From: Chloroflexota bacterium
Lineage (GTDB): Bacteria; Chloroflexota; Dehalococcoidia; DSTF01; RBG-16-68-14
Assembly: GCA_022573935.1 (NCBI GenBank)
Contig: JACZTE010000044.1
Span: forward strand, 1-7,172
Direction of reading: 5' to 3'
Length of the DNA: 7,172 nucleotides
Part shown: in pieces, positions 1 through 5,529 of the stretch
Layout of the letters: every line of letters begins with the position of its first letter
Position numbering within the stretch: position 1 is the first letter of the stretch
The notes under the pieces: generated by a model
What the model was told of the DNA's origin: nothing
Seen by the model: the letters and a program-made list of their open reading frames with translations, nothing else
Databases searched by the model: none
Translations under genes and position numbers: made by a program

Positions 1-833
1 TGGATGACATCGTGCGGCTGGCCGGGCGCTTCACGGTGGCGCAGATGCTCCAACGCGAGGACTTTCGCCAGCGCTTCGAGGCGCAGCGGCCCCTGGGCAT
101 CCACGAGCTGCTCTACCCGCTGCTCCAGGCCTACGATTCGGTCGCGGTCGAAGCCGACGTGGAGTTCGGCGGGTCCGACCAGCTCTTCAACCTGCTGTTG
201 GGACGCGAGCTCCAGCAGGAGATGGGCCAGCGCCCGCAGAGCGTCTTCATCATGCGCCTGCTGGTGGGCCCGGACGGTGTCCAGAAGATGGCCAAGAGCC
301 TCGGCAACACCATCGATTTCGAAGACCCGCCGAACGAGCAGTACGGCAAGGTGATGTCGGTGCCGGATAGCGTCCTGCTCGACTACCTGGAGCTGGCCAC
401 CGACATCGCGGAGGAGGAGCTATCGCGCATCCGCCGCCGGCTCCAGCGCGGCACTGGCAAGCCGATGGAGGTGAAGAAGCGGCTCGCTCGCGATATCGTC
501 GCTCAGTTCCACGGCGAAGCGGCGTCGCAGGCAGCGGAGGATGCGTTCGAGCGCACGTTTCAGCGACAGGAATTGCCGGAACAGGTGCCGGAGGTCGCCG
601 TACGGCGGGCCTCAGGCGCGGCGGCAGGCGAACTGGTGATCGACGTGTACGCGTTGCTGGTCGAAGCCGGCCTGACGACGAGCAAGGCGGAGGCGCGGCG
701 GCTCACCCGCCAGGGCGCGGTTGAGGCCGCTGGGCAGAAAGTGCGGCCCGACCAAGCGACGAAGCTCGCCGTGCGAACCGGCGCGATCATCCGCGTGGGC
801 AAGCACCGCTTCCTCCGCATCGTCGAGAAGTAG
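1..833 (+). CDS. tyrS: Tyrosyl-tRNA synthetase, C-terminal part (5' end outside window)
   Basis: Class I aminoacyl-tRNA synthetase that activates tyrosine with ATP and charges tRNA-Tyr in the cytoplasm. The frame is open from the left edge, so the N-terminus with the HIGH-type motif is missing; 276 complete codons remain of a family usually near 400-430 aa. Visible parts: the tyrosine/ATP-site motif GGSDQLFN (168-191), whose Asp-Gln pair is typical; a KMSKS-type loop reading KMAKS followed by LGN (285-308); then the helical anticodon-binding region; and a C-terminal S4-like RNA-binding domain from about 633 to 827 (LVIDVYALLVEAGL...SKAEARRL). The KMSKS-type loop places it with the TyrZ-like subgroup rather than the KFGKT type of E. 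coli. The Ala in place of the first Ser of KMSKS is a mild variant. The TAG stop at 831-833 is also the start of a palindromic repeat. Identification is confident; only the upstream end is unknown. Confidence 0.95.
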   Translation, partial: DDIVRLAGRFTVAQMLQREDFRQRFEAQRPLGIHELLYPLLQAYDSVAVEADVEFGGSDQLFNLLLGRELQQEMGQRPQSVFIMRLLVGPDGVQKMAKSLGNTIDFEDPPNEQYGKVMSVPDSVLLDYLELATDIAEEELSRIRRRLQRGTGKPMEVKKRLARDIVAQFHGEAASQAAEDAFERTFQRQELPEQVPEVAVRRASGAAAGELVIDVYALLVEAGLTTSKAEARRLTRQGAVEAAGQKVRPDQATKLAVRTGAIIRVGKHRFLRIVEK

Positions 834-877
834 GGGCGACCATCTGGTCGCCCAGGGCGGCCCGACGGCCGCCCCTA
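831..877. repeat. Double-hairpin GC-rich palindromic repeat (REP-like)
   Basis: Two perfect adjacent hairpins can be read directly. The first has stem GGGCGACC (834-841), loop ATCT and arm GGTCGCCC (846-853). After one A at 854 comes the second: stem GGGCGGCC (855-862), loop CGAC and arm GGCCGCCC (867-874). The outer ends TAGGGGCG (831-838) and CGCCCCTA (870-877) are also complementary, so the whole element is an imperfect palindrome. This architecture resembles REP/BIME-like intergenic repeats in bacterial genomes; whether it is dispersed in this genome cannot be seen here. The left end supplies the tyrS stop codon. No T-tract follows, so it is not a standard intrinsic terminator, although the hairpins could protect the tyrS mRNA 3' end. 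Confidence 0.75.
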
Positions 878-965
878 CATCGCCTATTCACGAACGAAAA
901 TCGCCCTGGGTGGCCCGGCGGCCGCCCCTGCATCGCCTATTCACGAACGGAAGTCGCCCTGGGCA
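848..965. repeat. 53-bp tandem duplication, two copies plus a partial third
   Basis: Copy 1 spans 848-900 and copy 2 spans 901-953. They differ at 6 of 53 positions by my hand alignment. A third copy begins at 954 (TCGCCCTGGGC) and soon loses similarity. Each full unit holds a GC-rich hairpin and the segment CATCGCCTATTCACGAACG. The hairpin in copy 2 has stem GGGTGGCC (908-915) with GGCCGCCC (920-927), where one G-C pair becomes a T-G (U.G) pair, so it can still fold as RNA. The array fills much of the tyrS-downstream spacer. The rest, about 966-1030, is C-rich and shows nothing I recognise. Confidence 0.8.
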
Positions 966-1031
966 GGCTCCCTCGACGGCCACCACGACACCCCCCACTG
1001 CCCGCATCGGCTCGCCTTTCTCCCACGGACA

Positions 1032-1040
1032 TGCTACGCT
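1032..1040 (+). promoter_or_regulatory. Possible extended -10 element (TGCTACGCT)
   Basis: TG-N-TACGCT lies just upstream of the ribosome-binding site of the next gene. It matches TATAAT at only three of six positions but carries the extended-10 TG. It resembles the better TGCTATACT found upstream of the YIP1 gene in this window. I see no -35 hexamer at the usual distance. If used, the leader would be only about 20 nt. Weak call. Confidence 0.25.
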
Positions 1041-1066
1041 ATGTGAAGAGGGGGAGCTCAACTCAC

Positions 1067-1558
1067 TTGGACTCTCAGTTCCGTATCGATATCTCCGAGG
1101 TGCAGCGCAGCATCGATGCTGCTGATGTCGTCGCTCTCTACTTCCCACTGCTGCGGAAGACGCTGCTGATGGACAGCCGCAGCAACTCCCTGGACGGCCC
1201 GATGATCAAGGTGGTGCCGATGGCCTCCTCGCCGCAGGAGCGCTTCAAGGAGCTTGTGCGCCTGCGGCCCCGCTTCTCCAAGCCGGAGAGCATCACCATC
1301 ATCCAGTGGCCTAAGTACGTGAACAGCATGGTGCAGCTTCAGCTCTGGGACCACATCGTGCGCCACTTCCTCGAGATCGGGCCGCCCGATATCGTTCGCC
1401 GCTGCGACGAGTGTCTGCAAGAGCTCGTCCACACGGAGCAGGATGAGCTCCGCCGCGCGATCACCGGCGAGAACTACGAGACGCTCTGGGACGCAGCGGG
1501 CACCCACAACCAGGAGGAGGCGGAGGTAGACGACTCGGAGGAGGGCGAGGAGCTCTAG
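1067..1558 (+). CDS. Conserved-looking hypothetical protein, 163 aa
   Basis: I do not recognise a characterised family. The preferred start is TTG at 1067, because a purine-rich Shine-Dalgarno AGGGGGAG (1049-1056) sits 10 nt upstream; an in-frame ATG at 1031 would add 12 residues but lacks a ribosome-binding site and overlaps the possible promoter. From the TTG, the protein has a compact N-terminal region with YFPLLRKTLLMDSR (residues 25-38), an RLRPRF patch (65-70) and IIQWPKYV (78-85). A helical second half contains a lone C-x2-C (CDEC), and the tail is strongly acidic (E/D-rich, last ~17 residues). There is no signal peptide or membrane segment, so it should be cytosolic. The mix of aromatic and basic motifs suggests a conserved fold, possibly a lineage-specific Chloroflexota protein, but that is an impression. 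It is followed by a terminator, and tyrS upstream is separated by repeats. Confidence 0.75.
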   Translation: MDSQFRIDISEVQRSIDAADVVALYFPLLRKTLLMDSRSNSLDGPMIKVVPMASSPQERFKELVRLRPRFSKPESITIIQWPKYVNSMVQLQLWDHIVRHFLEIGPPDIVRRCDECLQELVHTEQDELRRAITGENYETLWDAAGTHNQEEAEVDDSEEGEEL

Positions 1559-1580
1559 CATCCACCAGAGCTAGGCTGGC

Positions 1581-1613
1581 CGGACGGACGCCGGACGAAC
1601 GCCAAACGGACGA
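1581..1613. repeat. Short 11-bp direct repeats
   Basis: CGGACGGACGC (1581-1591) is followed directly by CGGACGAACGC (1592-1602) and a third, weaker unit CAAACGGACGA (1603-1613) that runs into the terminator stem. It may simply be replication slippage in GC-rich spacer sequence. Confidence 0.4.
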
Positions 1614-1633
1614 TCACCGATCGCCCGTTTTTT
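1604..1633 (+). terminator. Rho-independent terminator, possibly bidirectional
   Basis: Stem AAACGGACGATC (1604-1615), loop ACC, arm GATCGCCCGTTT (1619-1630), with a run of six T at 1628-1633. On the + strand the stem has one A.C mismatch (1610/1624). On the - strand the same position becomes a G.U pair, giving an uninterrupted 12-bp RNA stem, but only three T follow it there. It ends the 163-aa gene and may also serve the convergent EF-G2 gene. Confidence 0.8.
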
Positions 1634-1634
1634 G

Positions 1635-1668
1635 CGCTCAGCTTAGGTAACCTGGCTTGGGCTGAGCG
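1635..1668. repeat. Inverted repeat CGCTCAGC / GCTGAGCG
   Basis: CGCTCAGC (1635-1642) and GCTGAGCG (1661-1668) are perfectly complementary over 8 bp with an 18-nt loop. A further direct copy of GCTGAGC lies at 1673-1679. It sits 25 bp past the EF-G2 stop codon on the minus strand. No T-run follows it in either direction, so it is a 3'-end hairpin at most. Confidence 0.45.
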
Positions 1669-1692
1669 TTCGGCTGAGCTCACGCCGAAGCC

Positions 1693-3756
1693 TCAGGACG
1701 AAGCGGGCTCCTCGCTCTGGATCACCCGCTGCACGACGTGGGCGGGCACCGCTTCGTAGTGACCCAGCTCCATGGTGTACGAGCCGCGGCCCTGGGTGAT
1801 CGAGCGGAGGTCGGTGGCATAGTGCTGCACCTCGGCAAGCGGCGCCTGCGCCTCGATGGTGGTGAGCGCGCCTGAGGGCATCATGCCCTGTACCTTCGCT
1901 CGCTTGCCGTTCAGGTCGCTTAGCACCTCGCCGGTGTTCGCTTCTGGCACGATGATGCGCAGGTTGACTATTGGCTCAAGCAACACCGGGGACGCATCTT
2001 CGACGCTCTGCTTGAGCGCCTGCGCGCCCGCGAGCTTGAAGGCCATCTCCGAGGAGTCTACCGGGTGCTCCTTGCCATCGTAGAGGGTGACCTTCAAGTC
2101 GACCAGCGGGTAGCGTGCCAGCACTCCCTCCTGCATCGCCTCTTTCACGCCCTTCTCGACGGCGGGGATGTAGCTCTTGGGCACGGAGCCGCCGGAGACC
2201 TTGACGACGAACTCGAACCCTGCGCCATGCGGCAGCGGCTCGATCTCGATGGCGACCCGCGCGTACTGGCCGTGGCCGCCGGTCTGCTTCTTGTGGGTCA
2301 CGTCAGCCCTGCTACTCACCGTGATCGTCTCCTTGTACGGCACCTTGGGCGTGACCAGCTCCACCTCCACGCCAAACTTACGCTTCATCCGCTCGGCCGC
2401 GACCTCGATGTGCGACTCGCCCAGGCCGGAGAGGAGCGTCTCGTTGGTATCGTGCTCGCGCTGCACGCGCAGGCTGGGATCCTCCTCGACGATACGGCTG
2501 AGGGCGGTGCCCAGCTTGTCCAGGTCTGCCTTCGTCTTCGGGAACACCGCCAGCCGATACGACGGGACCGGGAACTCGATGGCGGGAAGCACGAGCGGGT
2601 GCTCGCGGACGCAGAGCGTGTCGCCGGTGAGCGTGTCGCCAAGCTTGGCGACGCCGCCGATGTCGCCCGCCGTCAGCCGCGGCGCGGGCTCCTGGTTCTT
2701 GCCTTGCAGGTAGAAGAGCTGTGCCAGACGCTCCTGCGCCTTCCGGTTGGCGTTCCAGACATGAGCGTCGCTTGTGAGCGTTCCTGAGATCACTCGCAGA
2801 TAGGTGAGCTTGCCCACGTAGGGGTCAGCGCTGGTCTTGAACGCGAGCACCGCCAGCGGCCCCGCTGCGTCCGCCGTTAGCTTCACCTCGGCGTCGCCGT
2901 CGTCCTGAGCGACGACCTCGCCCCGGTCGAGTGGCGAAGGGCCATAGTCGACGAGGGCATCGAGCAGCCGTGGGACGGCGATGTTCTTCGTCGCTGTCCC
3001 GACGAGGATCGGGACGATGCTGCCGGAGCAGACGCCCGCGCGCAGGCCGCTGCGCAGCTCCTCCACGGTCAGCTCCTCGCCCTCGAGATACTTGTTGATC
3101 AGGTCGTCGTCCGTCTCGGCCACCGCCTCGATGAGCTGTTCGCGGAAGGTCGCTATGTCCGAGCCGACCGATTCGGGAACTTCTCCTTGCTCCGCCTTCT
3201 CGCCCAGGTAGGCCTGCATATCGAGCAGATCGACGACGCCCTGGAACGCGTCCTGAGCGCCGATGGGAACCTGGAGGGGAACGCATCGCTTGCCGAAGCG
3301 CTCCTGCATTTGTTGCACCGCCCCGGCGAAATCGGCGTTCTCCCGGTCGATGCGATTGATGAACACCAGCCTCGGGAGCGACTGCTCGTCGGCGTAGCTC
3401 CAGGCGAGGTCTGTGCCGACCTCCACGCCCGAGACAGCGTCGACGACGATGAGGGCGGCATCCGCGGCACACAGGCCCTGCTTTACCTCGCCCAGGAAGT
3501 CGGCGTAGCCCGGCGTATCGATGAGGTTGACCTTGTGGCCATTCCATTCGCAGGGGAGGAGAGCGAGGCTGATACTGATCTGCCGCTTCTCTTCGTCAGG
3601 TTCGTAGTCGGAGGTGGTGTTGCCGTCGTCGACGCGGCCCAGGCGGTTGATCGCGCCGGTGGCGAAGAGCGCCGCCTCGGAGAGGGAGGTCTTGCCGGTG
3701 CCGCCGTGGCCGAGCAGCACGACGTTACGAATCTGGTCTGTTTCGTACTCCTTCAT
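1693..3756 (-). CDS. fusA2: Elongation factor G-like translational GTPase (EF-G2 type)
   Basis: A five-domain translational GTPase of the EF-G paralogue group called EF-G2/FusA2; its 687 aa is normal for EF-G. G domain, residues 1-275: P-loop GHGGTGKTS (16-24), switch I RQISI (58-62), G3 DTPGY (80-84), G4 NRID (134-137), G5-like VGTATKN (252-258). Domains II and III follow. Domain IV carries GGHGQY (493-498), and domain V holds VLLEPIVNLRIIVPEANTG. Departures from housekeeping EF-G: the catalytic His of DTPGH is Tyr84, the Mg-binding Thr of RGITI is Ser61, and NKxD is NRxD. From memory, Thermus EF-G-2 also has a G3 Tyr, so this looks like a subfamily trait rather than decay. The family binds GTP; some members translocate in vitro, while a mycobacterial EF-G2 is reported to lack ribosome-stimulated GTPase. 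The real role here is unknown, and a canonical fusA should exist elsewhere. GAGGAG (3762-3767) lies 5 nt before the ATG. Confidence 0.92.
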   Translation of the reverse strand: MKEYETDQIRNVVLLGHGGTGKTSLSEAALFATGAINRLGRVDDGNTTSDYEPDEEKRQISISLALLPCEWNGHKVNLIDTPGYADFLGEVKQGLCAADAALIVVDAVSGVEVGTDLAWSYADEQSLPRLVFINRIDRENADFAGAVQQMQERFGKRCVPLQVPIGAQDAFQGVVDLLDMQAYLGEKAEQGEVPESVGSDIATFREQLIEAVAETDDDLINKYLEGEELTVEELRSGLRAGVCSGSIVPILVGTATKNIAVPRLLDALVDYGPSPLDRGEVVAQDDGDAEVKLTADAAGPLAVLAFKTSADPYVGKLTYLRVISGTLTSDAHVWNANRKAQERLAQLFYLQGKNQEPAPRLTAGDIGGVAKLGDTLTGDTLCVREHPLVLPAIEFPVPSYRLAVFPKTKADLDKLGTALSRIVEEDPSLRVQREHDTNETLLSGLGESHIEVAAERMKRKFGVEVELVTPKVPYKETITVSSRADVTHKKQTGGHGQYARVAIEIEPLPHGAGFEFVVKVSGGSVPKSYIPAVEKGVKEAMQEGVLARYPLVDLKVTLYDGKEHPVDSSEMAFKLAGAQALKQSVEDASPVLLEPIVNLRIIVPEANTGEVLSDLNGKRAKVQGMMPSGALTTIEAQAPLAEVQHYATDLRSITQGRGSYTMELGHYEAVPAHVVQRVIQSEEPASS

Positions 3757-3784
3757 ACAGACTCCTCAGATGAGACTGGAGCGA

Positions 3785-3817
3785 GGGCACGCGCTACAGC
3801 ACGAGCGCACCGCGCCC
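3785..3817 (-). other. Stem-loop in the EF-G2 leader
   Basis: In the proposed leader of the EF-G2 mRNA, GCGCT and AGCGC (3791-3795 and 3804-3808) form a 5-bp stem with an 8-nt loop. An outer GGGC/GCCC pair (3785-3788 with 3814-3817) extends it across an asymmetric internal loop. It does not cover the ribosome-binding site. It may be incidental in such GC-rich sequence. Confidence 0.3.
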
Positions 3818-3834
3818 GGCCGCAACCGCCTCGG

Positions 3835-3864
3835 ATTGTACCGTAAGGCCCCTCAGGCAGGCAA
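3835..3864 (-). promoter_or_regulatory. Promoter for the EF-G2 gene
   Basis: Reading the minus strand, a -35 TTGCCT (3864-3859; 4 of 6 to TTGACA) is followed after 18 bp by a -10 TACAAT (3840-3835; 5 of 6 to TATAAT). Transcription would begin near 3828 and give a leader of about 70 nt before the ATG. It lies back to back with the rsmG promoter. Confidence 0.6.
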
Positions 3865-3870
3865 GACATG

Positions 3871-3900
3871 CTGGCACGAAGGCTGGGGCTTCTGTAGGAT
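3871..3900 (+). promoter_or_regulatory. Promoter for rsmG
   Basis: A -35 CTGGCA (3871-3876; 4 of 6) and a -10 TAGGAT (3895-3900; 4 of 6) preceded by TG at 3893-3894, with an 18-bp spacer. The leader to the rsmG ATG at 3943 would be about 36 nt. It is moderate in quality, but it is the best candidate in the short divergent region. Confidence 0.45.
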
Positions 3901-3942
3901 CGACTGCGGCCCAAGTCGAACGCTCACCTGTGGAGTATGCAC

Positions 3943-4659
3943 ATGCTATCTCTTCTCGCTGACGGGCTCCGCGAGCTGGGGCTGGAGGCGGGCCGGCAGC
4001 AGCTCGAGCGCTTCGAGACGTACTACAACATCCTCACCGACTGGTCGGAGCGCGTCAACCTCACCGCCATTCGCGACGAAGAAGGCGTCCAGCGACGCCA
4101 CTTCCTGGAGTCGGCCGCCCTCATCCCGCTCCTGGAGCAGCACGGCCGGCCCCTGCGCGATGGCTCACTGATCGATGTCGGCAGCGGCGCAGGCGTCCCG
4201 GGCGTCCCGCTCAAGATCCTAGAGCCTCGCCTCCGCCTGACGCTGGTGGAGTCGAAACAGCGCAAAGCGGAGTTCCTCCGCGCCCTGCTCTCGGCGCTAG
4301 GCCTTCGCGACGTCGCCGTCGTCCCTCGACGGGCCGAAGAGGCCGCGCACGATCCGGACCACCGCGAGCAGTACGACTTCGCCGCCGCGAAGGCGCTGGC
4401 GCCGCTCCGGACGCTGGTGGAGCTGACGCTGCCCTTCGTGCGGGTAGGCGGCCTGGTGATCGCGCCGAAGGGCAGCGAGGCAGAGCGCGAGGCCACGGAG
4501 GCCAAGGTAGCGCTGGAGACGCTGAAGGGCTCCGTGCTGGCCATCGAGCCGCTGTCCTTAGCTGAGCCACCGCAAACGGTGATCCTGGTGGATAAGAACC
4601 TCCCTACGCCCGAGCGCTATCCCCGGCGACCCGGCATGCCTGCCAAGCGCCCTCTGTAG
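3943..4659 (+). CDS. rsmG: 16S rRNA (guanine-527-N7)-methyltransferase RsmG
   Basis: SAM-dependent methyltransferase (GidB) that makes m7G527 in the 530 loop of 16S rRNA of the 30S subunit; loss of the enzyme is known to give low-level streptomycin resistance. Starting at 3943 gives 238 aa, the usual size. Seen: N-terminal helical region with RVNLTAIRDEEGVQRRHFLES (37-57), typical of the family; Rossmann motif I DVGSGAGVPG (78-87) for SAM; acidic strand-2 end VES (102-104); YDFAAAKALAPL (144-155), the counterpart of the family's ARAVA segment; GGLVIAPKG; and the C-terminal PERYPRRPGMPAKRPL. I prefer ATG 3943 over ATG 3937 because GGAG (3932-3935) is 7 nt from the former and only 1 nt from the latter. 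It is transcribed divergently from EF-G2. No terminator is visible after it. Confidence 0.95.
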   Translation: MLSLLADGLRELGLEAGRQQLERFETYYNILTDWSERVNLTAIRDEEGVQRRHFLESAALIPLLEQHGRPLRDGSLIDVGSGAGVPGVPLKILEPRLRLTLVESKQRKAEFLRALLSALGLRDVAVVPRRAEEAAHDPDHREQYDFAAAKALAPLRTLVELTLPFVRVGGLVIAPKGSEAEREATEAKVALETLKGSVLAIEPLSLAEPPQTVILVDKNLPTPERYPRRPGMPAKRPL

Positions 4660-4703
4660 CACAACCGGACGAGTACACACCCTGCCCAGTAACTGAAACT
4701 CGG

Positions 4704-4712
4704 TGCTATACT
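4704..4712 (+). promoter_or_regulatory. Extended -10 promoter (TGCTATACT) for the YIP1 gene
   Basis: TG-N-TATACT matches five of six bases of TATAAT and carries the extended-10 TG. The -35 is poor (TGCCCA at 4683-4688, 18-bp spacer). Extended -10 promoters can do without a good -35. The leader would be about 85 nt and contains a small hairpin, GCCCGT (4735-4740) with ACGGGC (4751-4756). Confidence 0.55.
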
Positions 4713-4803
4713 GTGCCCGTCCGAGCCGGTTCGAGCCCGTCCTACAACGCACGGGCCGGTCGTCCGCAGGGATGCGGCAGAGCGTCAAAGGAGCACCACC
4801 ACG

Positions 4804-5448
4804 ATGTCTTTAGACCCACAGATCACCTTTTTCAACACCCTGATCGCCCGGCTGCTCCGGCTGTTCCGGCTGGACACCAGCGTGTTCGACGAGGTGCGAA
4901 ACGACCCGCGGGCCACCATCCCCGCCGTGTTCGTCCTCGTAGCTTCTACGCTGCTGGCGGGAATCGGCGGCTGGCTCTGGTGGATCGTCGAGGGCTTCGG
5001 AGACGCCGGAGAGGTGTTCATCGAATCGGTGATCCTGGGAAGCCTCTTCTCGATGGCGTTGTGGGTCGTCTGGCTGCTGATCGCCTGGGTGATCCTCACG
5101 CAGCTCTTCCAGGAGGAAGCGGACTGGCAGCAGATGCTACGCACCATGGGGATGGCGGCAGCGCCTCTTGGCCTCTCCATCCTCATGTTCGTTCCGGGGG
5201 TCAACTTTGGCGTCGCGCTCGCCTCCGTGGCGCTCTTCTTCGGGCTGACGACGATCGCCATCCAGGCGGTAACACCCGCCGACCCGGCCCGGGTGCTGGT
5301 AGCAAACCTGGCCGGTTTTACCATCTGGGCCGTCGTCCTGACCCTGCTCGTCACCCCGGATAGCATCCTGGCGCCGGGCATCTTCATCTTCGACGCCCCC
5401 GCAGAGGGGCTAGGCGAGATCATCGACTTCCTGGGCAGCTTCGACTAG
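4804..5448 (+). CDS. YIP1-family integral membrane protein
   Basis: A 214-aa inner-membrane protein resembling bacterial members of the Yip1 domain family (PF04893 type). A short amphipathic N-terminus leads into the hallmark RLDTSVFDEVRNDPRATIPA (22-41), then about five hydrophobic segments: 39-62, 75-102, 117-130 (short), 133-154 and 164-184. The tail is short and acidic. In eukaryotes Yip1 proteins act with Rab GTPases in vesicle traffic; the bacterial members have no established function, so I give none. The start is supported by AAAGGAG (4787-4793), 10 nt before the ATG, and an extended -10 promoter upstream indicates its own transcription start. The MFS gene follows after about 80 nt on the same strand and may share the transcript. 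Confidence 0.8.
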   Translation: MSLDPQITFFNTLIARLLRLFRLDTSVFDEVRNDPRATIPAVFVLVASTLLAGIGGWLWWIVEGFGDAGEVFIESVILGSLFSMALWVVWLLIAWVILTQLFQEEADWQQMLRTMGMAAAPLGLSILMFVPGVNFGVALASVALFFGLTTIAIQAVTPADPARVLVANLAGFTIWAVVLTLLVTPDSILAPGIFIFDAPAEGLGEIIDFLGSFD

Positions 5449-5481
5449 GCGATCCTGCAAGAACAGACATTAGCAAAGCAT

Positions 5482-5507
5482 CGGGGCAGGGCATGAGCAT
5501 TGCCCCG
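5482..5507 (+). other. Stem-loop between the YIP1 and MFS genes
   Basis: CGGGGCA (5482-5488) pairs perfectly with TGCCCCG (5501-5507) over 7 bp around a 12-nt loop. It has no T-tract, so it is not a standard terminator. It lies 23 nt before the preferred MFS ATG and covers a possible in-frame TTG start at 5500, so it could be a processing or attenuation element in a YIP1-MFS transcript. Function is unproven. Confidence 0.5.
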
Positions 5508-5529
5508 GTCGCGACGTGATCGTGCTCGC

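Noticed and set aside
848..965. CRISPR-like repeat array
   Set aside because: Units are contiguous tandem copies with no unique spacers and no cas genes nearby.
1058..1561. Open frame antisense to the 163-aa gene
   Set aside because: The sense frame has a Shine-Dalgarno, sensible composition and a terminator. The antisense frame is Leu/Val/Arg-rich, with no ribosome-binding site that I could see.
1635..1668. Intrinsic terminator for the EF-G2 gene
   Set aside because: On the minus strand the hairpin is followed by A-rich sequence, not T, so it cannot be a standard rho-independent terminator for that gene.
2065..2787. Open frame antisense to EF-G2 (also 3187-3846)
   Set aside because: Mirror frames of a well-supported gene with biased composition (Leu/Arg/Val-rich) and no recognisable motif.
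4725..4741. tRNA T-arm-like sequence (GCCGG, TTCGAGC loop, CCGTC)
   Set aside because: Four of five stem pairs form, but no acceptor stem, D-arm or anticodon arm can be built from the flanks. It lies in the leader of the YIP1 gene and is most likely chance.
5500..5529. TTG at 5500 as the MFS start
   Set aside because: It lies inside a hairpin and adds an Arg-rich leader unlike MFS N-termini; ATG 5530 is more likely, though neither has a convincing Shine-Dalgarno.
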